The notes beneath the pieces were generated by a model. It ran no database searches and had not been told where the DNA came from. It saw nothing but the letters and a program-made list of their open reading frames with translations. Source: Mycobacterium seoulense (GTDB taxonomy: Bacteria > Actinomycetota > Actinomycetes > Mycobacteriales > Mycobacteriaceae). Taken from it: a DNA stretch of 64,000 nucleotides. Positions 8,369-17,458 of this stretch are shown piece after piece. The stretch's first letter is position 1. Each line of letters starts with the position of its first letter. The translations under genes and the position numbers were made by a program. The stretch lies in contig NZ_AP022582.1 in assembly GCF_010731595.1 (NCBI RefSeq), forward strand, positions 4,960,001-5,024,000, written 5' to 3'.

Positions 8369-9327
8369 GTCGGAATCCTTTCGTTGAGGTCGGGCGCCTC
8401 GGGGCCGCGCAGGCCGACCTCGGCATGTCCGAGCACCGACCACCGCCGATCGTCGATCTCGACGTGGACGTCGGCTTGTTCGGTGTTGGTGCACACCGCT
8501 GCGCCGCCGTCGGGGTCGGTGTAGCCCAGGCTCACGCACTTCTCCGCCGGCTGATCGATCCGGATGAGCACCCGGCGACCGCCGATGCGCCCCTCCAGCT
8601 GCCAGTGGGCCACGCCGAGCGTCGTCCGCATCCGCAGCGAAGGCAGGAGCCCGGTCAAAGGGCTTGCGGGCCAATCCTTTCCATCGATCCGGAAGCGTAC
8701 GAAGGCCAGCGGGGCCAGCCTGCGCAGGCCCGGCTTGTGCGAGACGGCGGTGACCGCCTCGAGGACGTCGCCGTTGCCGAGGTCGGCGTGGACCCAGCCC
8801 CAGCGTTTGGCGTTGCCGTGCCCGTAGATGTGGGCGACGCCGCCGCGCCACCCCTCGATGGGCGCGGCGGCGTCGTTGATGGTGAGCGAGCCGGTGAAGT
8901 CGGCGGTGGGGGCGATGACGACCTGGGCGCCCGGCAGCAGCTCGCGGTCCCAGGCCGCGCGGGGAAACGTCCAGAGCGGAGCGCCGGTGTCCGTCCAGGA
9001 CAGATCCCAGGCCAGCGACCCGGCACGTCCGCTGAGCTGTTTGTCGCCCACCCGTACGCCCTCGGCGTCGAACCACCAGGGGCCGGTCGCGGGCTGGGTG
9101 GGCACGGGTCCGAACCGCCCGGTGCGCGGCGGACCGTCGGGCGCGAACCAGGTGGCCCAGCCGTGCGCGTAGGCCTGGTCGGCACCGGTGACCGGGGCCA
9201 CCGTCTCGCAGTGCACCCACAGCCCGGCGCGCGTCTGGGGATCCGACAGCGTGGCGTACCAGACCTCCAGGCGGCCCGCCTTGCCGCGCCAGCGTGGCGT
9301 CGCCGCCGACCGCGTGTCCTCGTCCAT
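8365..9327 (-). CDS. Conserved hypothetical protein, lipocalin-like candidate (Rv0493c orthologue)
   Basis: A 320-residue protein and the first gene of the three-gene oxidoreductase operon. It is rich in Trp and beta-strand patterns; the [20 protein letters not shown] segment resembles lipocalin-like AttH/CrtC proteins, but I am not sure of the family. The ATG at 9327 has an excellent GGAGG 7 nt upstream (9334-9338 on the opposite strand). The promoter lies in the short divergent region shared with the GntR gene, so repression by that regulator is likely. Confidence 0.85.
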   Translation of the reverse strand: MDEDTRSAATPRWRGKAGRLEVWYATLSDPQTRAGLWVHCETVAPVTGADQAYAHGWATWFAPDGPPRTGRFGPVPTQPATGPWWFDAEGVRVGDKQLSGRAGSLAWDLSWTDTGAPLWTFPRAAWDRELLPGAQVVIAPTADFTGSLTINDAAAPIEGWRGGVAHIYGHGNAKRWGWVHADLGNGDVLEAVTAVSHKPGLRRLAPLAFVRFRIDGKDWPASPLTGLLPSLRMRTTLGVAHWQLEGRIGGRRVLIRIDQPAEKCVSLGYTDPDGGAAVCTNTEQADVHVEIDDRRWSVLGHAEVGLRGPEAPDLNERIPT

Positions 9328-9351
9328 TGCTCACCTCCGGTGGGTCCGTCC

Positions 9352-9371
9352 ACTATATTGGTTGAACCAAT
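9352..9371. promoter_or_regulatory. Shared divergent promoter with FadR-type operator
   Basis: ATTGGTTGAACCAAT at 9357-9371 is a perfect palindrome with 7-bp arms around one central base. Its core TGGTTGAACCA fits the FadR-subfamily operator pattern TNGTNNNACNA. On the minus strand, TATAGT (9352-9357) fits a -10 for the oxidoreductase operon. On the plus strand, TATATT (9354-9359) fits a -10 for the GntR gene, whose ATG at 9370 lies inside the palindrome. A bound regulator would therefore block both promoters. Confidence 0.7.
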
Positions 9372-10092
9372 GAACCAGTCAAGTCCGCTGCGTCCACTCG
9401 ATCGTCAACGCGTCGATGAACAGATCGCCGCGTCGATCACCGACGCCATCCTCGACGGCGCGTTCCCGCCGGGCTCGGCCCTGCCGCCGGAGCGTGAACT
9501 GGCCGAGCAACTCGGTGTCAACCGCACGTCGCTGCGCCAGGGCCTGGCCCGGCTGCAACAGATGGGTTTGATCGAGGCCCGCCACGGCAGCGGCAACGTG
9601 GTCGCGGACCCGCAGGCGCTCACCCACCCGGCGGTGGTCGAGGCGCTGGTCCGCAAGCTGGGGCCCGAGTTCCTGGTGGAGCTCTTCGAGATCCGGGCCG
9701 CGCTGGGACCGCTGATCGGGAGGTCCGCCGCGCGTCGCGGCGCCCCCGAGGACGCCGGGATCCTGCGCGCGGCATTGGCCGCGGTCCGGGAGGCCGACGG
9801 CCCGGCGGCGCGCCAGGCCGCCGACCTCGCCTACTTCCGGGTGCTCATCCAGCAGAGCGGCAACCGGGCGCTGGCGTTGCTGTATCGCTGGGTCGAGCAC
9901 GCCTTCGGCGGCCGCGAGCACGAGCTCACCGCCGCCTACGACGACGCTGCGCCGGTGGTGGCCGGGCTCAGTGCGATCACCGACGCCGTGCTGGCCGGCG
10001 ACGAGGCCGCGGCCGCCGCCGCGGTCGAGGACTACCTGCGGGCGAGCGCGCAGCGAATGGTCTTGTCGTACAACAAGAAGCGCGCGACCTGA
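9370..10092 (+). CDS. GntR/FadR-family transcriptional regulator (Rv0494 orthologue)
   Basis: A 240-residue regulator. The N-terminal winged helix includes [36 protein letters not shown] GntR signatures (about residues 35-80), and the all-helical FCD effector domain follows (about 90-230). The M. tuberculosis orthologue is reported as a starvation-inducible, lipid-responsive FadR-type regulator. The ATG at 9370 has no Shine-Dalgarno, and a TATATT -10 ends 10 nt upstream, so the mRNA is leaderless or nearly so. The operator palindrome overlaps the start codon, which predicts autoregulation together with the divergent operon. Confidence 0.9.
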   Translation: MNQSSPLRPLDRQRVDEQIAASITDAILDGAFPPGSALPPERELAEQLGVNRTSLRQGLARLQQMGLIEARHGSGNVVADPQALTHPAVVEALVRKLGPEFLVELFEIRAALGPLIGRSAARRGAPEDAGILRAALAAVREADGPAARQAADLAYFRVLIQQSGNRALALLYRWVEHAFGGREHELTAAYDDAAPVVAGLSAITDAVLAGDEAAAAAAVEDYLRASAQRMVLSYNKKRAT

Positions 10093-10098
10093 CGGGGG

Positions 10099-10884
10099 CT
10101 ATTCGGCGAGGCGGGTGGCCGGGTGCACCGCGACGAGTCCCAACTTGCCGCGCCGCTTGCACATTGCCGCCAGCTCGGCGTACGCCTTGGCGCCGAGCAG
10201 CTCGGTGAGCTCGTCGGCCATGCTCTCCCACACCTGCTTGGCGCCGACGTGGGCGCCCGGGTCGCCGGTGCAATACCAGTGCAGGTCGGCGCCCCCCGAG
10301 CCCCAGCCGCGCCGATCGTATTCGGTGACAGTGGTTTTCAGGATCTCGGTGCCGTCGGGCCGCGTCACCCATTCCTGGCTGCGCCGGATCGGCAACTGCC
10401 AGCAGACGTCGGGCTTCATGGTCAGCGGCGCGACGCCCAGCTTGAGGGCCTTGCTGTGCAGCGCGCATCCGACGCCGGCGGGAAAGCCCGGCCGGTTCAA
10501 GAAGATGCAGGCGTCCTTGTGTTTGCGGGTGCGGTACTGGGGTGTCCCGTCGTGCTCGTCGAGTTCCAGATACCCCTTGCGGCCCAAGCCCTTCTCGCGG
10601 AATTGCCAGTCCTCGTCGGTCAGCTGCTTCACGGCGTCGTCGAGGCGGGCGCGGTCGTCGTCGTCGGACAAGAACGCCCCGTGCGAACAGCATCCGTCGT
10701 CCGGGCGGCCGGCCACCGTGCCGTGGCAGGCGGGCGTGCCGAACACACACGTCCACCGGGACAGCAACCAGGTGAGGTCGGCCGCGATCAGGTGCTCGGG
10801 ATTGTCGGGGTCGTAGAACTCCACCCACTCACGGGCGAAGTCCAGCTCGACCTCGTGTCCCGGCTCCGGGTAGGAATTCGCCAC
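10099..10884 (-). CDS. Conserved Cys-rich protein (Rv0495c orthologue)
   Basis: A 261-residue cytosolic protein with conserved cysteines in [28 protein letters not shown] and VCWQLP, and a Cys at AMCKRR. The pattern suggests a metal or Fe-S site like the YkgJ/DUF3109-type proteins, which is an inference. The start is GTG 10884, facing ppx across 128 bp. The stop is 6 bp from the convergent GntR gene. Function is unknown; conservation next to ppx1 in mycobacteria supports a real gene. Confidence 0.85.
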   Translation of the reverse strand: MANSYPEPGHEVELDFAREWVEFYDPDNPEHLIAADLTWLLSRWTCVFGTPACHGTVAGRPDDGCCSHGAFLSDDDDRARLDDAVKQLTDEDWQFREKGLGRKGYLELDEHDGTPQYRTRKHKDACIFLNRPGFPAGVGCALHSKALKLGVAPLTMKPDVCWQLPIRRSQEWVTRPDGTEILKTTVTEYDRRGWGSGGADLHWYCTGDPGAHVGAKQVWESMADELTELLGAKAYAELAAMCKRRGKLGLVAVHPATRLAE

Positions 10885-11012
10885 GGGTCCACGTTAGACG
10901 ACGATTCCGGCTCTCCGAGCCGCTGACACTCGGGGCCCGACCGCGCAACGTCGGCAAGCTCCTGCGCGGGCCGCAAAGCGGGGCCCGCCCATACCCGACT
11001 AGGTTGTTTTCC

Positions 11013-12029
11013 GTGCGATTGGGCGTGCTCGACGTGGGCAGCAACACGGTTCACCTGCTGGTGGTTGATGCGCACCGTGGTGGGCACCCCACGCCCATGA
11101 GTTCAACGAAGGCCACGCTGCGTCTGGCCGAGTCGATCGACAGCTCCGGCAAGATCACCAAGCGCGGTGCGGAGAAGCTGATCTCCACGATCGACGAGTT
11201 CGCCAGGATCGCGGACAGCTCCGGCTGCGCCGAGCTGATGGCCTTTGCGACGTCCGCGCTGCGCGACGCGGTGAACTCCGACGACGTGCTCACCCGCGTC
11301 CGCAAGGAGACCGGCGTCGAGCTGGAGGCGCTGAGCGGGGTCGACGAGTCGCGGCTGACCTTCCTGGCCGTGCGCCGCTGGTACGGGTGGAGCGCCGGCC
11401 GGATCATCAACCTCGACATCGGCGGCGGCTCGCTGGAGATGTCCAGCGGCGTCGACGAGGAGCCCGAGGTGGCCCTGTCGCTGCCGCTGGGCGCCGGCCG
11501 GCTGACCCGCGAATGGCTGCCCGACGATCCGCCCGGCCGTCGCCGGGTCGGCATGCTGCGCGACTGGCTGGACGCGGAGCTGGCCGACTCGGCGGTGACG
11601 GTGCTCGAAGCCGGCGCCCCGGACCTGGCGGTGGCGACGTCGAAGACGTTCCGCTCGCTGGCCAGGCTCACCGGCGCGGCGCCCTCAGCCGCCGGACCGC
11701 GGGCGAAAAGGACGCTCACAGCAAACGGCCTCAGGCAACTCATATCTTTCATCTCTAGGATGACGACCGCTGACCGGGCAGAACTGGAGGGGGTGAGCGC
11801 CGAGCGGGCGCCGCAGATCGTGGCGGGTGCGCTGGTGGCGGAGGCGAGTATGCGAGCGCTGTCGATTGAACAGGTGGATATCTGCCCGTGGGCATTACGG
11901 GAAGGTCTCATCTTGCGCAAACTCGACAGCGAAGCCGACGGAACGCCCCTCATGAAGCGATCCGTGCGCGATGCTGGAGGGCAGGCAGGTGATCGGGACG
12001 GCAACCGATCGAGAGGCGACAAAGGATGA
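11013..12029 (+). CDS. ppx1: Exopolyphosphatase/pppGpp phosphohydrolase family protein Ppx1 (Rv0496)
   Basis: A 338-residue member of the Ppx/GppA actin-like ATPase superfamily. It begins [19 protein letters not shown] (phosphate-1 loop) and has the second phosphate motif [10 protein letters not shown] near residue 130. It hydrolyses short-chain polyphosphate from the end and lacks the C-terminal HD extension of long Ppx enzymes. GTG 11013 is chosen because it matches the N-terminus of the M. tuberculosis orthologue; a TTG three codons upstream is also in frame. Its stop overlaps the next start by 4 nt (ATGA). It may link polyphosphate levels to the neighbouring stress regulators, which is inference. 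Confidence 0.92.
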   Translation: MRLGVLDVGSNTVHLLVVDAHRGGHPTPMSSTKATLRLAESIDSSGKITKRGAEKLISTIDEFARIADSSGCAELMAFATSALRDAVNSDDVLTRVRKETGVELEALSGVDESRLTFLAVRRWYGWSAGRIINLDIGGGSLEMSSGVDEEPEVALSLPLGAGRLTREWLPDDPPGRRRVGMLRDWLDAELADSAVTVLEAGAPDLAVATSKTFRSLARLTGAAPSAAGPRAKRTLTANGLRQLISFISRMTTADRAELEGVSAERAPQIVAGALVAEASMRALSIEQVDICPWALREGLILRKLDSEADGTPLMKRSVRDAGGQAGDRDGNRSRGDKG

Positions 12030-12994
12030 CCGGACCACACTCCGAGACCGAGAGCCCCGGGACTCGGCCGATCTCGGTGGCCGAACTTCTGGCCAGGAAT
12101 GGAACCATCGGCGCCCCGGCCGTGACGCGGCGGCGGCGCCGGCGGCGCGGCGATAGCGACGCGGTGACCGTCGCCGAGCTGACCGGCGAGATCCCGGTCA
12201 TCCGGGACGACGACGAGGACCCGCGCACGGCCGGGCAGCGGCGCGCGGAACCCGCCGCCGAGCAACGCGTCGCCGAGCGGGCCGAGCCCGAGCCGCAAAC
12301 CGAGGACCGGCCCGCGGCCGCGTTCTGGTCGCAGCCGGAGCCGCGCTGGCCCAAGTCGCCACCGCAGCCCAAGAAGGCACCCGGGCCGGAGCGCAGCGCT
12401 TACCCGCGCCCCCTGAGCCATCTCGAGGCCGGGGAGACCAACGGCACCGGTCAATCCGGTGCCGAGGGCATGAACCCCGACCCGCTGGACCACTACACCG
12501 ACCTTCCGGTCGACGTGATGGATTCGGAGGTGCGCGAAGCCGAACCCGCGCTGGAGGACTCCGCCTACGTGCGCTCCTACCTGCGCACCGAGACCGACGA
12601 GGCCGACGAGGACGCAGATCCGCTGGCCGCCGGATTCGCCCCGGCGAGCGGCTGGTCCGCCCGGCCAGCCGAGGAGCACCTCGAGGACGAGGCCGCGGCC
12701 ACCGACGTCCACCCGGCCACCGGCCGGTTCGAGGCGCTGTGGCGCGGCAGCCTGGTCGTATTCCAGTCGATCCTGGCGGTCGCCTTCGGCGCCGGATTGT
12801 TCGTCGCCTTCGACCAGCTGTGGCGCTGGAACAGCATCGTGGCTCTGGTGCTCTCGGTGCTGGTGATCCTTGGCCTGGTGGTCGGCGTCCGGGTGGTGCG
12901 CAAGACCGAGGACATCGCCAGCACGTTGATCGCCGTAGCGGTGGGGGCGCTGATCACCCTGGGCCCGTTGGCGCTGTCGTTGCAGTCAGGCTAG
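12026..12994 (+). CDS. Conserved membrane protein with long charged N-terminus (Rv0497 orthologue)
   Basis: A 322-residue protein. The first 235 residues are hydrophilic, rich in Arg, Glu and Pro, and probably disordered; they include a [19 protein letters not shown] segment. Three transmembrane helices follow at about 245-318. It is translationally coupled to ppx1 through an ATGA overlap. The architecture suggests a cytoplasmic tail anchored in the inner membrane, perhaps a scaffold or phosphorylation target. No enzymatic motif is visible. Confidence 0.88.
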   Translation: MTGPHSETESPGTRPISVAELLARNGTIGAPAVTRRRRRRRGDSDAVTVAELTGEIPVIRDDDEDPRTAGQRRAEPAAEQRVAERAEPEPQTEDRPAAAFWSQPEPRWPKSPPQPKKAPGPERSAYPRPLSHLEAGETNGTGQSGAEGMNPDPLDHYTDLPVDVMDSEVREAEPALEDSAYVRSYLRTETDEADEDADPLAAGFAPASGWSARPAEEHLEDEAAATDVHPATGRFEALWRGSLVVFQSILAVAFGAGLFVAFDQLWRWNSIVALVLSVLVILGLVVGVRVVRKTEDIASTLIAVAVGALITLGPLALSLQSG

Positions 12995-13018
12995 GCGGAC
13001 CCGGAACCACATAGACCG

Positions 13019-13861
13019 TTGCGCCCAGCTATCAAAGTCGGACTCTCCACGGCTTCGGTGTACCCGTTGCGGGCCGAGGCTGCGTTCGAGTACGCGGCCC
13101 GGCTCGGCTACGACGGGGTCGAGCTGATGGTGTGGGCCGAGTCGGTCAGCCAGGACATCGACGCCGTGCAGAAGCTGTCCCGGCGCTATCGCGTACCGGT
13201 GTTGTCCGTGCACGCGCCCTGCCTGCTGATCTCCCAGCGGGTGTGGGGCGCCAACCCGATTCCCAAGCTGGACCGCAGCGTGCGGGCCGCCGAACAGCTC
13301 GGCGCGCAGACCGTCGTCGTGCACCCGCCGTTTCGCTGGCAGCGTCGCTACGCCGAGGGATTCAGCGACCAGGTCGCCGCGCTGGAGGCGTCCAGCGACG
13401 TGCTGATCGCTGTGGAGAACATGTTCCCCTTCCGGGCGGACCGGTTTTTCGGGTCGGGCCAGTCGCGCGAGCGGATGCGCCGGCGTGGTGGCGGCCCCGG
13501 CCCGGCGATATCGGCGTTCGCGCCCTCCTACGACCCGCTGGACGGCAACCACGCGCACTACACGCTCGATCTGTCCCACACCGCGACCGCCGGCAGCGAC
13601 TCGCTGGACATGGCGCAGCGGATGGGCGGTGGGCTGGTCCACCTGCACCTGTGCGACGGCAGCGGCCTGCCCGCCGATGAGCACCTGGTGCCCGGACGCG
13701 GCACGCAGCCCACCGCCGAGGTGTGCCAGATGCTGGCCGGCAGCCACTTCGCCGGCCACGTCATCCTGGAGGTGTCGACGTCCAGCGCGCGCAGCGCCAA
13801 CGAGCGCGAGAGCATGCTCGCCGAATCCTTGCAGTTCGCCCGCACGCACCTGCTGCGCTGA
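13019..13861 (+). CDS. Xylose isomerase-like TIM-barrel protein (Rv0498 orthologue)
   Basis: A 280-residue protein of the AP-endonuclease-2/xylose isomerase-like TIM-barrel superfamily. Typical strand-end motifs are visible: YDGVELMVWAE, VLSVHAPCLL, VVVHPPF, IAVENMFP, LDLSHTATAG, VHLHLCDG and VILEVST. The His, Glu and Asp residues in these motifs are the usual metal-binding positions. It is probably a sugar-phosphate epimerase- or isomerase-like enzyme with unknown substrate. The start is TTG 13019, 24 nt after the previous stop. Confidence 0.88.
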   Translation: MRPAIKVGLSTASVYPLRAEAAFEYAARLGYDGVELMVWAESVSQDIDAVQKLSRRYRVPVLSVHAPCLLISQRVWGANPIPKLDRSVRAAEQLGAQTVVVHPPFRWQRRYAEGFSDQVAALEASSDVLIAVENMFPFRADRFFGSGQSRERMRRRGGGPGPAISAFAPSYDPLDGNHAHYTLDLSHTATAGSDSLDMAQRMGGGLVHLHLCDGSGLPADEHLVPGRGTQPTAEVCQMLAGSHFAGHVILEVSTSSARSANERESMLAESLQFARTHLLR

Positions 13862-13876
13862 CATATCCAGGAGACC

Positions 13877-14719
13877 ATGAACGCGCTATTCACCACCGCA
13901 ATGGCCTTGCGGGAGGTCGCCCCCGGCGTCTTTGACGGCGAACTCGACAAGCACTGGACCATCGGCCCCAAGGTGCACGGCGGCGCCATGCTGGCGCTGT
14001 GCGCCAAGGCCGCCCGCAGCGCCTGCGGCGGAGAGCCGGACGGCCTGGAACCGGTCCAGCAACCTGTCGCGGTGTCGGCGAGCTTCCTGTGGGCCCCCGA
14101 TCCGGGGCCGATGCGGCTGGTGACCTCGATCCGCAAGCGCGGCCGCCGGATCAGCGTCGTCGACGTCGAGCTCACCCAGGGCGACCGCACCGCCGTGCAC
14201 GCCGTGGTCAATCTGGGGGAGCCGGAGCACTTTCCGCCCGACGGCGCCGCCAAGCCGCTGCTGTCGGCCAATCCGGTGGTGGAGCTGATGGCGCCCGAGC
14301 CGCCCGACGACATCGCGCCGATCGGGCCCGGCCATCCCCTGGCCGGCCTGGTGCACTTGGGCGAAGGCTGCGACGTGCGACCCGTCCTCTCGACCCTGGG
14401 GCCGTCCGCCGACGGCGGCCCACCGGTGATCCAGATGTGGGCGCGCCCCCGCGGCGTGGCCCCCGATGCGCTGTTCGCGCTCATGTGCGGGGATCTGTCG
14501 GCGCCGGTGACCTTCGCCGTCGAACGCACGGGCTGGGCTCCCACCGTCCAGCTGACCGCCTTCCTGCGTGGCCTGCCCGCCGACGGGTGGTTGCGAATCA
14601 TCGCGACGTGCACGGAGATCGGGCACGACTGGTTCGACGAGGACCACACCGTCGTCGACAGCCTGGGCCGCCTCGTGGTGCAAGCCCGCCAACTGGCGTT
14701 GGTCCCTGCCGCCGGGTAG
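13877..14719 (+). CDS. Acyl-CoA thioesterase-like double hotdog protein (Rv0499 orthologue)
   Basis: A 280-residue protein with two tandem hotdog-fold halves, as in TesB-like thioesterases: an N-terminal half (FDGELDKHWTIGPKVHGGAML, about 15-110) and a C-terminal half (ALMCGDLSAPVTFAVERTGW to DSLGRLVVQARQLAL, about 190-278). It probably hydrolyses or binds acyl-CoA; the substrate is unknown. AGGAG at 13868-13872 precedes the ATG at 13877. It sits in the ppx1-proC series of genes on one strand. Confidence 0.85.
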   Translation: MNALFTTAMALREVAPGVFDGELDKHWTIGPKVHGGAMLALCAKAARSACGGEPDGLEPVQQPVAVSASFLWAPDPGPMRLVTSIRKRGRRISVVDVELTQGDRTAVHAVVNLGEPEHFPPDGAAKPLLSANPVVELMAPEPPDDIAPIGPGHPLAGLVHLGEGCDVRPVLSTLGPSADGGPPVIQMWARPRGVAPDALFALMCGDLSAPVTFAVERTGWAPTVQLTAFLRGLPADGWLRIIATCTEIGHDWFDEDHTVVDSLGRLVVQARQLALVPAAG

Positions 14720-14734
14720 CCGCCGGTGTCTGCG

Positions 14735-15622
14735 ATGCTGTCGGGCATGGCAAGAATCGCGATCGTCGGCGGCGGCAGCATCGGGGAGGCGCTGCTGTCG
14801 GGTCTGCTGCGCGCGGGCCGGCAGGTCAAAGACCTGGTGGTGGCCGAACGGGTGCCGGAGCGCGCCGAGTATCTGGCCGCCACCTATTCCGTGCTGATCA
14901 CCTCGGTGGCCGATGCGGTGGAGAACGCGTCCTTCGTCGTGGTCGCGGTGAAACCCGGCGATGTCGAGCCGGTGATGACCGAGCTGGTCCGGGCGGCCGC
15001 CGCGTCCGAGAGCGACACCGCCGAGCAGGTGTTCGTCACGGTCGCGGCGGGGATCAGCATCTCGTACTTCGAGTCGAAGCTGCCCGCCGGCACGCCCGTG
15101 GTCCGGGCGATGCCGAACGCGGCGGCCTTGGTCGGCGCGGGGGTGACCGCGCTGGCCAAGGGGCGGTTCGTCACCAACCCGCAGCTCGAGGGGGTCTCGG
15201 CCCTGTTCGATTCCGTCGGCGGCGTGCTCACCGTGCCGGAAGCCCAGATGGACGCCGTGACCGCGCTCTCGGGGTCCGGGCCGGCATATTTCTTCCTGAT
15301 GGTGGAGGCCCTGGTGGACGCCGGTGTCGCCGCGGGCCTGAGCCGGGAGGTGGCGACCGACCTGACGGCGCAGACGATGGCCGGATCGGCGGCCATGCTG
15401 CTGGAACGGATGGACGCCGAGCGGCGGCCGGGCGAGGGGGAGGTGCCGGGATTGCGCGTCGACGCCACCCCCACCCAGCTGCGGGCGACCATCACTTCGC
15501 CTGGTGGCACCACCGCGGCCGGCCTTCGCGAGCTGGAAAAGGGCGGCCTGCGGGCGGCCGTCGACGCGGCCATTCAGGCCGCCAAAACCCGCTCTGAGCA
15601 GCTAAGAATTACATCGGAGTAA
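14735..15622 (+). CDS. proC: Pyrroline-5-carboxylate reductase ProC (Rv0500)
   Basis: This enzyme makes L-proline by NAD(P)H-dependent reduction of pyrroline-5-carboxylate in the cytosol. The 295-residue frame has the Rossmann motif IAIVGGGSIGEALLSGL at the N-terminus, VRAMPNAAALVGAG in the middle, and the signature SGSGPAYFFLMVEAL followed by TSPGGTTAAGLRELEKGG near the C-terminus. Length matches the family. The ATG at 14735 agrees with the mycobacterial orthologue; ATG 14747 and GTG 14726 are in-frame alternatives. Confidence 0.95.
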   Translation: MLSGMARIAIVGGGSIGEALLSGLLRAGRQVKDLVVAERVPERAEYLAATYSVLITSVADAVENASFVVVAVKPGDVEPVMTELVRAAAASESDTAEQVFVTVAAGISISYFESKLPAGTPVVRAMPNAAALVGAGVTALAKGRFVTNPQLEGVSALFDSVGGVLTVPEAQMDAVTALSGSGPAYFFLMVEALVDAGVAAGLSREVATDLTAQTMAGSAAMLLERMDAERRPGEGEVPGLRVDATPTQLRATITSPGGTTAAGLRELEKGGLRAAVDAAIQAAKTRSEQLRITSE

Positions 15623-15707
15623 TCCAAGAATTTTGAACTGATTGTCCCCCACCAGTACCAGTAACCCCATTAGTCCCGCTATTCTCCTCTTTGTATGCAC
15701 GTGTGGG

Positions 15708-15731
15708 GCCAGCGGAGGGGAAGCCGCTGGC
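15708..15731. other. Hairpin between proC and the HTH gene
   Basis: A perfect 8-bp inverted repeat (GCCAGCGG, 8-nt purine-rich loop, CCGCTGGC) lies 86 bp after the proC stop and 31 bp before the HTH gene start. It could terminate proC transcription or structure the leader of the HTH gene. There is no U-tract to decide between them. Confidence 0.4.
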
Positions 15732-15761
15732 ATTGCGCGGGCCTGACACGATTGGGTTGCG

Positions 15762-16016
15762 ATGACGTCTACGAACGGGCCATCGGCGCGAGATTCTGCT
15801 GGTAAGCGGGACACCGGTTCCGGCGAAGGCCAGCAGGGCAGGACACAATTTCTGACCGTCGCCGAGGTCGCGGCGTTGATGCGGGTCTCGAAGATGACGG
15901 TGTACCGACTGGTGCACAACGGCGAGCTGCCCGCGGTCCGGGTCGGGCGGTCTTTCCGGGTGCACGCCAAGGCGGTGCACGACATGCTCGAGACGTCGTA
16001 CTTCGACGCGGGCTGA
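15762..16016 (+). CDS. Excisionase/MerR-like HTH DNA-binding protein (Rv0500A orthologue)
   Basis: An 84-residue protein with a disordered first 28 residues followed by an excisionase-family winged helix: FLTVAEVAALMRVSKMTVYRLVHNGELPAVRVGRSFRV. It is BldC-like in size and motif; BldC-type proteins bind direct repeats cooperatively and regulate development in actinobacteria. No integrase, attachment site or phage gene is nearby, so a chromosomal transcription factor is far more likely than a true excisionase. ATG 15762 is the first good start. Confidence 0.88.
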   Translation: MTSTNGPSARDSAGKRDTGSGEGQQGRTQFLTVAEVAALMRVSKMTVYRLVHNGELPAVRVGRSFRVHAKAVHDMLETSYFDAG

Positions 16017-16120
16017 CCTGAATCCGGCGGCGCGCTGAGCGCGCGCGGCCGGCCAGCCATGCGCTTCGCGGCTCCCCGGCGGTCATGACGCCGGTTTGGT
16101 GTTCGGTGCGTCCCGCCGGG

Positions 16121-16126
16121 TAAAGT
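16121..16126 (+). promoter_or_regulatory. Candidate -10 element for bS22
   Basis: TAAAGT fits the mycobacterial -10 consensus TANNNT and lies 47 bp before the bS22 start, in a gap with no other gene. TTGGTG at 16096-16101 could be the -35, but the 19-bp spacer is long. Confidence 0.35.
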
Positions 16127-16173
16127 GTCCCGGTCAATCCTGCAAGCAGGTCACGGGTCAGATAGCGGAGTTC

Positions 16174-16275
16174 ATGGGTTCAGTAATCAAGAAGCGGCGC
16201 AAGCGCATGTCGAAGAAGAAGCACCGCAAGTTGTTGCGCCGCACCCGGGTGCAGCGCAGAAAACTCGGCAAGTAG
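16174..16275 (+). CDS. Mycobacterial 30S ribosomal protein bS22 (Rv0500B)
   Basis: A 33-residue, extremely basic protein that begins [17 protein letters not shown] and ends RRKLGK. It is nearly all Arg, Lys and Val and is the actinobacterial AURKAIP1/COX24-type peptide. Cryo-EM of mycobacterial ribosomes identified it as bS22 on the small subunit. GGAG at 16167-16170 precedes the ATG. The gene is easily missed because of its size. It stands between the HTH gene and the galE-like gene, as in M. tuberculosis. Confidence 0.93.
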
Positions 16276-16325
16276 GGCCCCCGCGGCGTCACGCTGCGGT
16301 CTCTCCCAGTCGATAGGCTGTTTGG

Positions 16326-17438
16326 GTGGATCAGTCCAGTGGGGAAGGCGCCGGAACCGGCGACACCGCGAGCAACACGGTGCATTACCCCAAAGTTGTG
16401 CTGGTTACCGGTGCGTGCCGGTTCCTGGGCGGCTACCTGACCGCCCGGCTCGCGCAGAACCCGATGATCAAAGGGGTCATCGCGGTGGACGCGATCGCGC
16501 CCAGCAAGGACCTGCTGCGCCGGATGGGCCGCGCCGAGTTCGTTCGGGCCGACATCCGGAATCCCTTCATCGCCAAGGTAATTCGTAACGGCGACGTCGA
16601 CACTGTGGTGCATGCGGCGGCGGCGTCGTACGCCCCGCGGTCCGGGGGCACCGCGGCGTTGAAGGAAATCAACGTGATGGGCGCGATGCAGCTGTTCGCG
16701 GCCTGCCAGAAGGCGCCGTCGGTGCGCCGCGTCGTGCTCAAGTCGACGTCTGAGGTGTACGGGTCCAGCGCGCACGACCCGGTGATGTTCACCGAGGACA
16801 GCACCAGCCGCCGGCCGCTGCGTGGCGGCTTCGCCAAGGACAGCCTCGACATCGAGGGCTACGCGCGCGGCCTGGGACGGCGCCGGCCCGATATCGCCGT
16901 GACGATCCTGCGGCTGGCCAACATGATCGGTCCGGCGATGGACACCACGCTCTCGCGGTACCTGGCCGGGCCATTGGTGCCCACGATGTTCGGCCGGGAC
17001 GCGCGGCTGCAGTTGCTGCACGAGCAAGATGCGTTGGGCGCACTGGAGCGCGCGGCGATGGCGGGCAAGGCCGGCACCTTCAACATCGGCGCCGACGGGA
17101 TCGTCATGCTGTCGCAGGCGATCCGCCGTGCGGGGCGAATTCCCTTGCCGGTGCCGGGTTTTGGCGTCTGGGCGCTGGATTCGCTGAGGCGGGCCAATCG
17201 CTATAACGAGATCAGCCGCGATCAGTTCGCCTACCTGAGTTACGGCCGGGTCATGGACACCACCCGGATGCGCTCGGAGCTCGGTTTCCAGCCGAAATGG
17301 ACGACTGCCGAGGCGTTCGACGACTACGTCCGGGGTCGCGGCATGACTCCCATTATCGACCCGCATCGGGTACGCTCCTTGGAAGGTCGCGCCATATCTT
17401 TAGCTCAGCGCTGGGGTAGCCGAAATCCAGTTCCGTAG
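16326..17438 (+). CDS. galE2: NAD-dependent epimerase/dehydratase, GalE2-like (Rv0501)
   Basis: A 370-residue extended short-chain dehydrogenase. After a disordered first 20 residues comes the Rossmann loop VLVTGACRFLGGYL, then a DxR-type contact, VVHAAAASYAP, and STSEVYG. The usual catalytic YxxxK is not obvious: the region reads GFAKDSLDIEGYARGLG. That casts doubt on true UDP-glucose 4-epimerase activity despite the name. It starts at GTG 16326 and is followed by the acyltransferase gene after 20 bp, probably in one transcript. Confidence 0.85.
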   Translation: MDQSSGEGAGTGDTASNTVHYPKVVLVTGACRFLGGYLTARLAQNPMIKGVIAVDAIAPSKDLLRRMGRAEFVRADIRNPFIAKVIRNGDVDTVVHAAAASYAPRSGGTAALKEINVMGAMQLFAACQKAPSVRRVVLKSTSEVYGSSAHDPVMFTEDSTSRRPLRGGFAKDSLDIEGYARGLGRRRPDIAVTILRLANMIGPAMDTTLSRYLAGPLVPTMFGRDARLQLLHEQDALGALERAAMAGKAGTFNIGADGIVMLSQAIRRAGRIPLPVPGFGVWALDSLRRANRYNEISRDQFAYLSYGRVMDTTRMRSELGFQPKWTTAEAFDDYVRGRGMTPIIDPHRVRSLEGRAISLAQRWGSRNPVP

Positions 17439-17458
17439 GGTGGGGTCAGGTAGGTATC

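Noticed and set aside
15762..16016. Excisionase-like protein as evidence of a prophage or integrated element
   Set aside because: No integrase, attachment repeats or phage genes are nearby, and the gene keeps its chromosomal position in M. tuberculosis.
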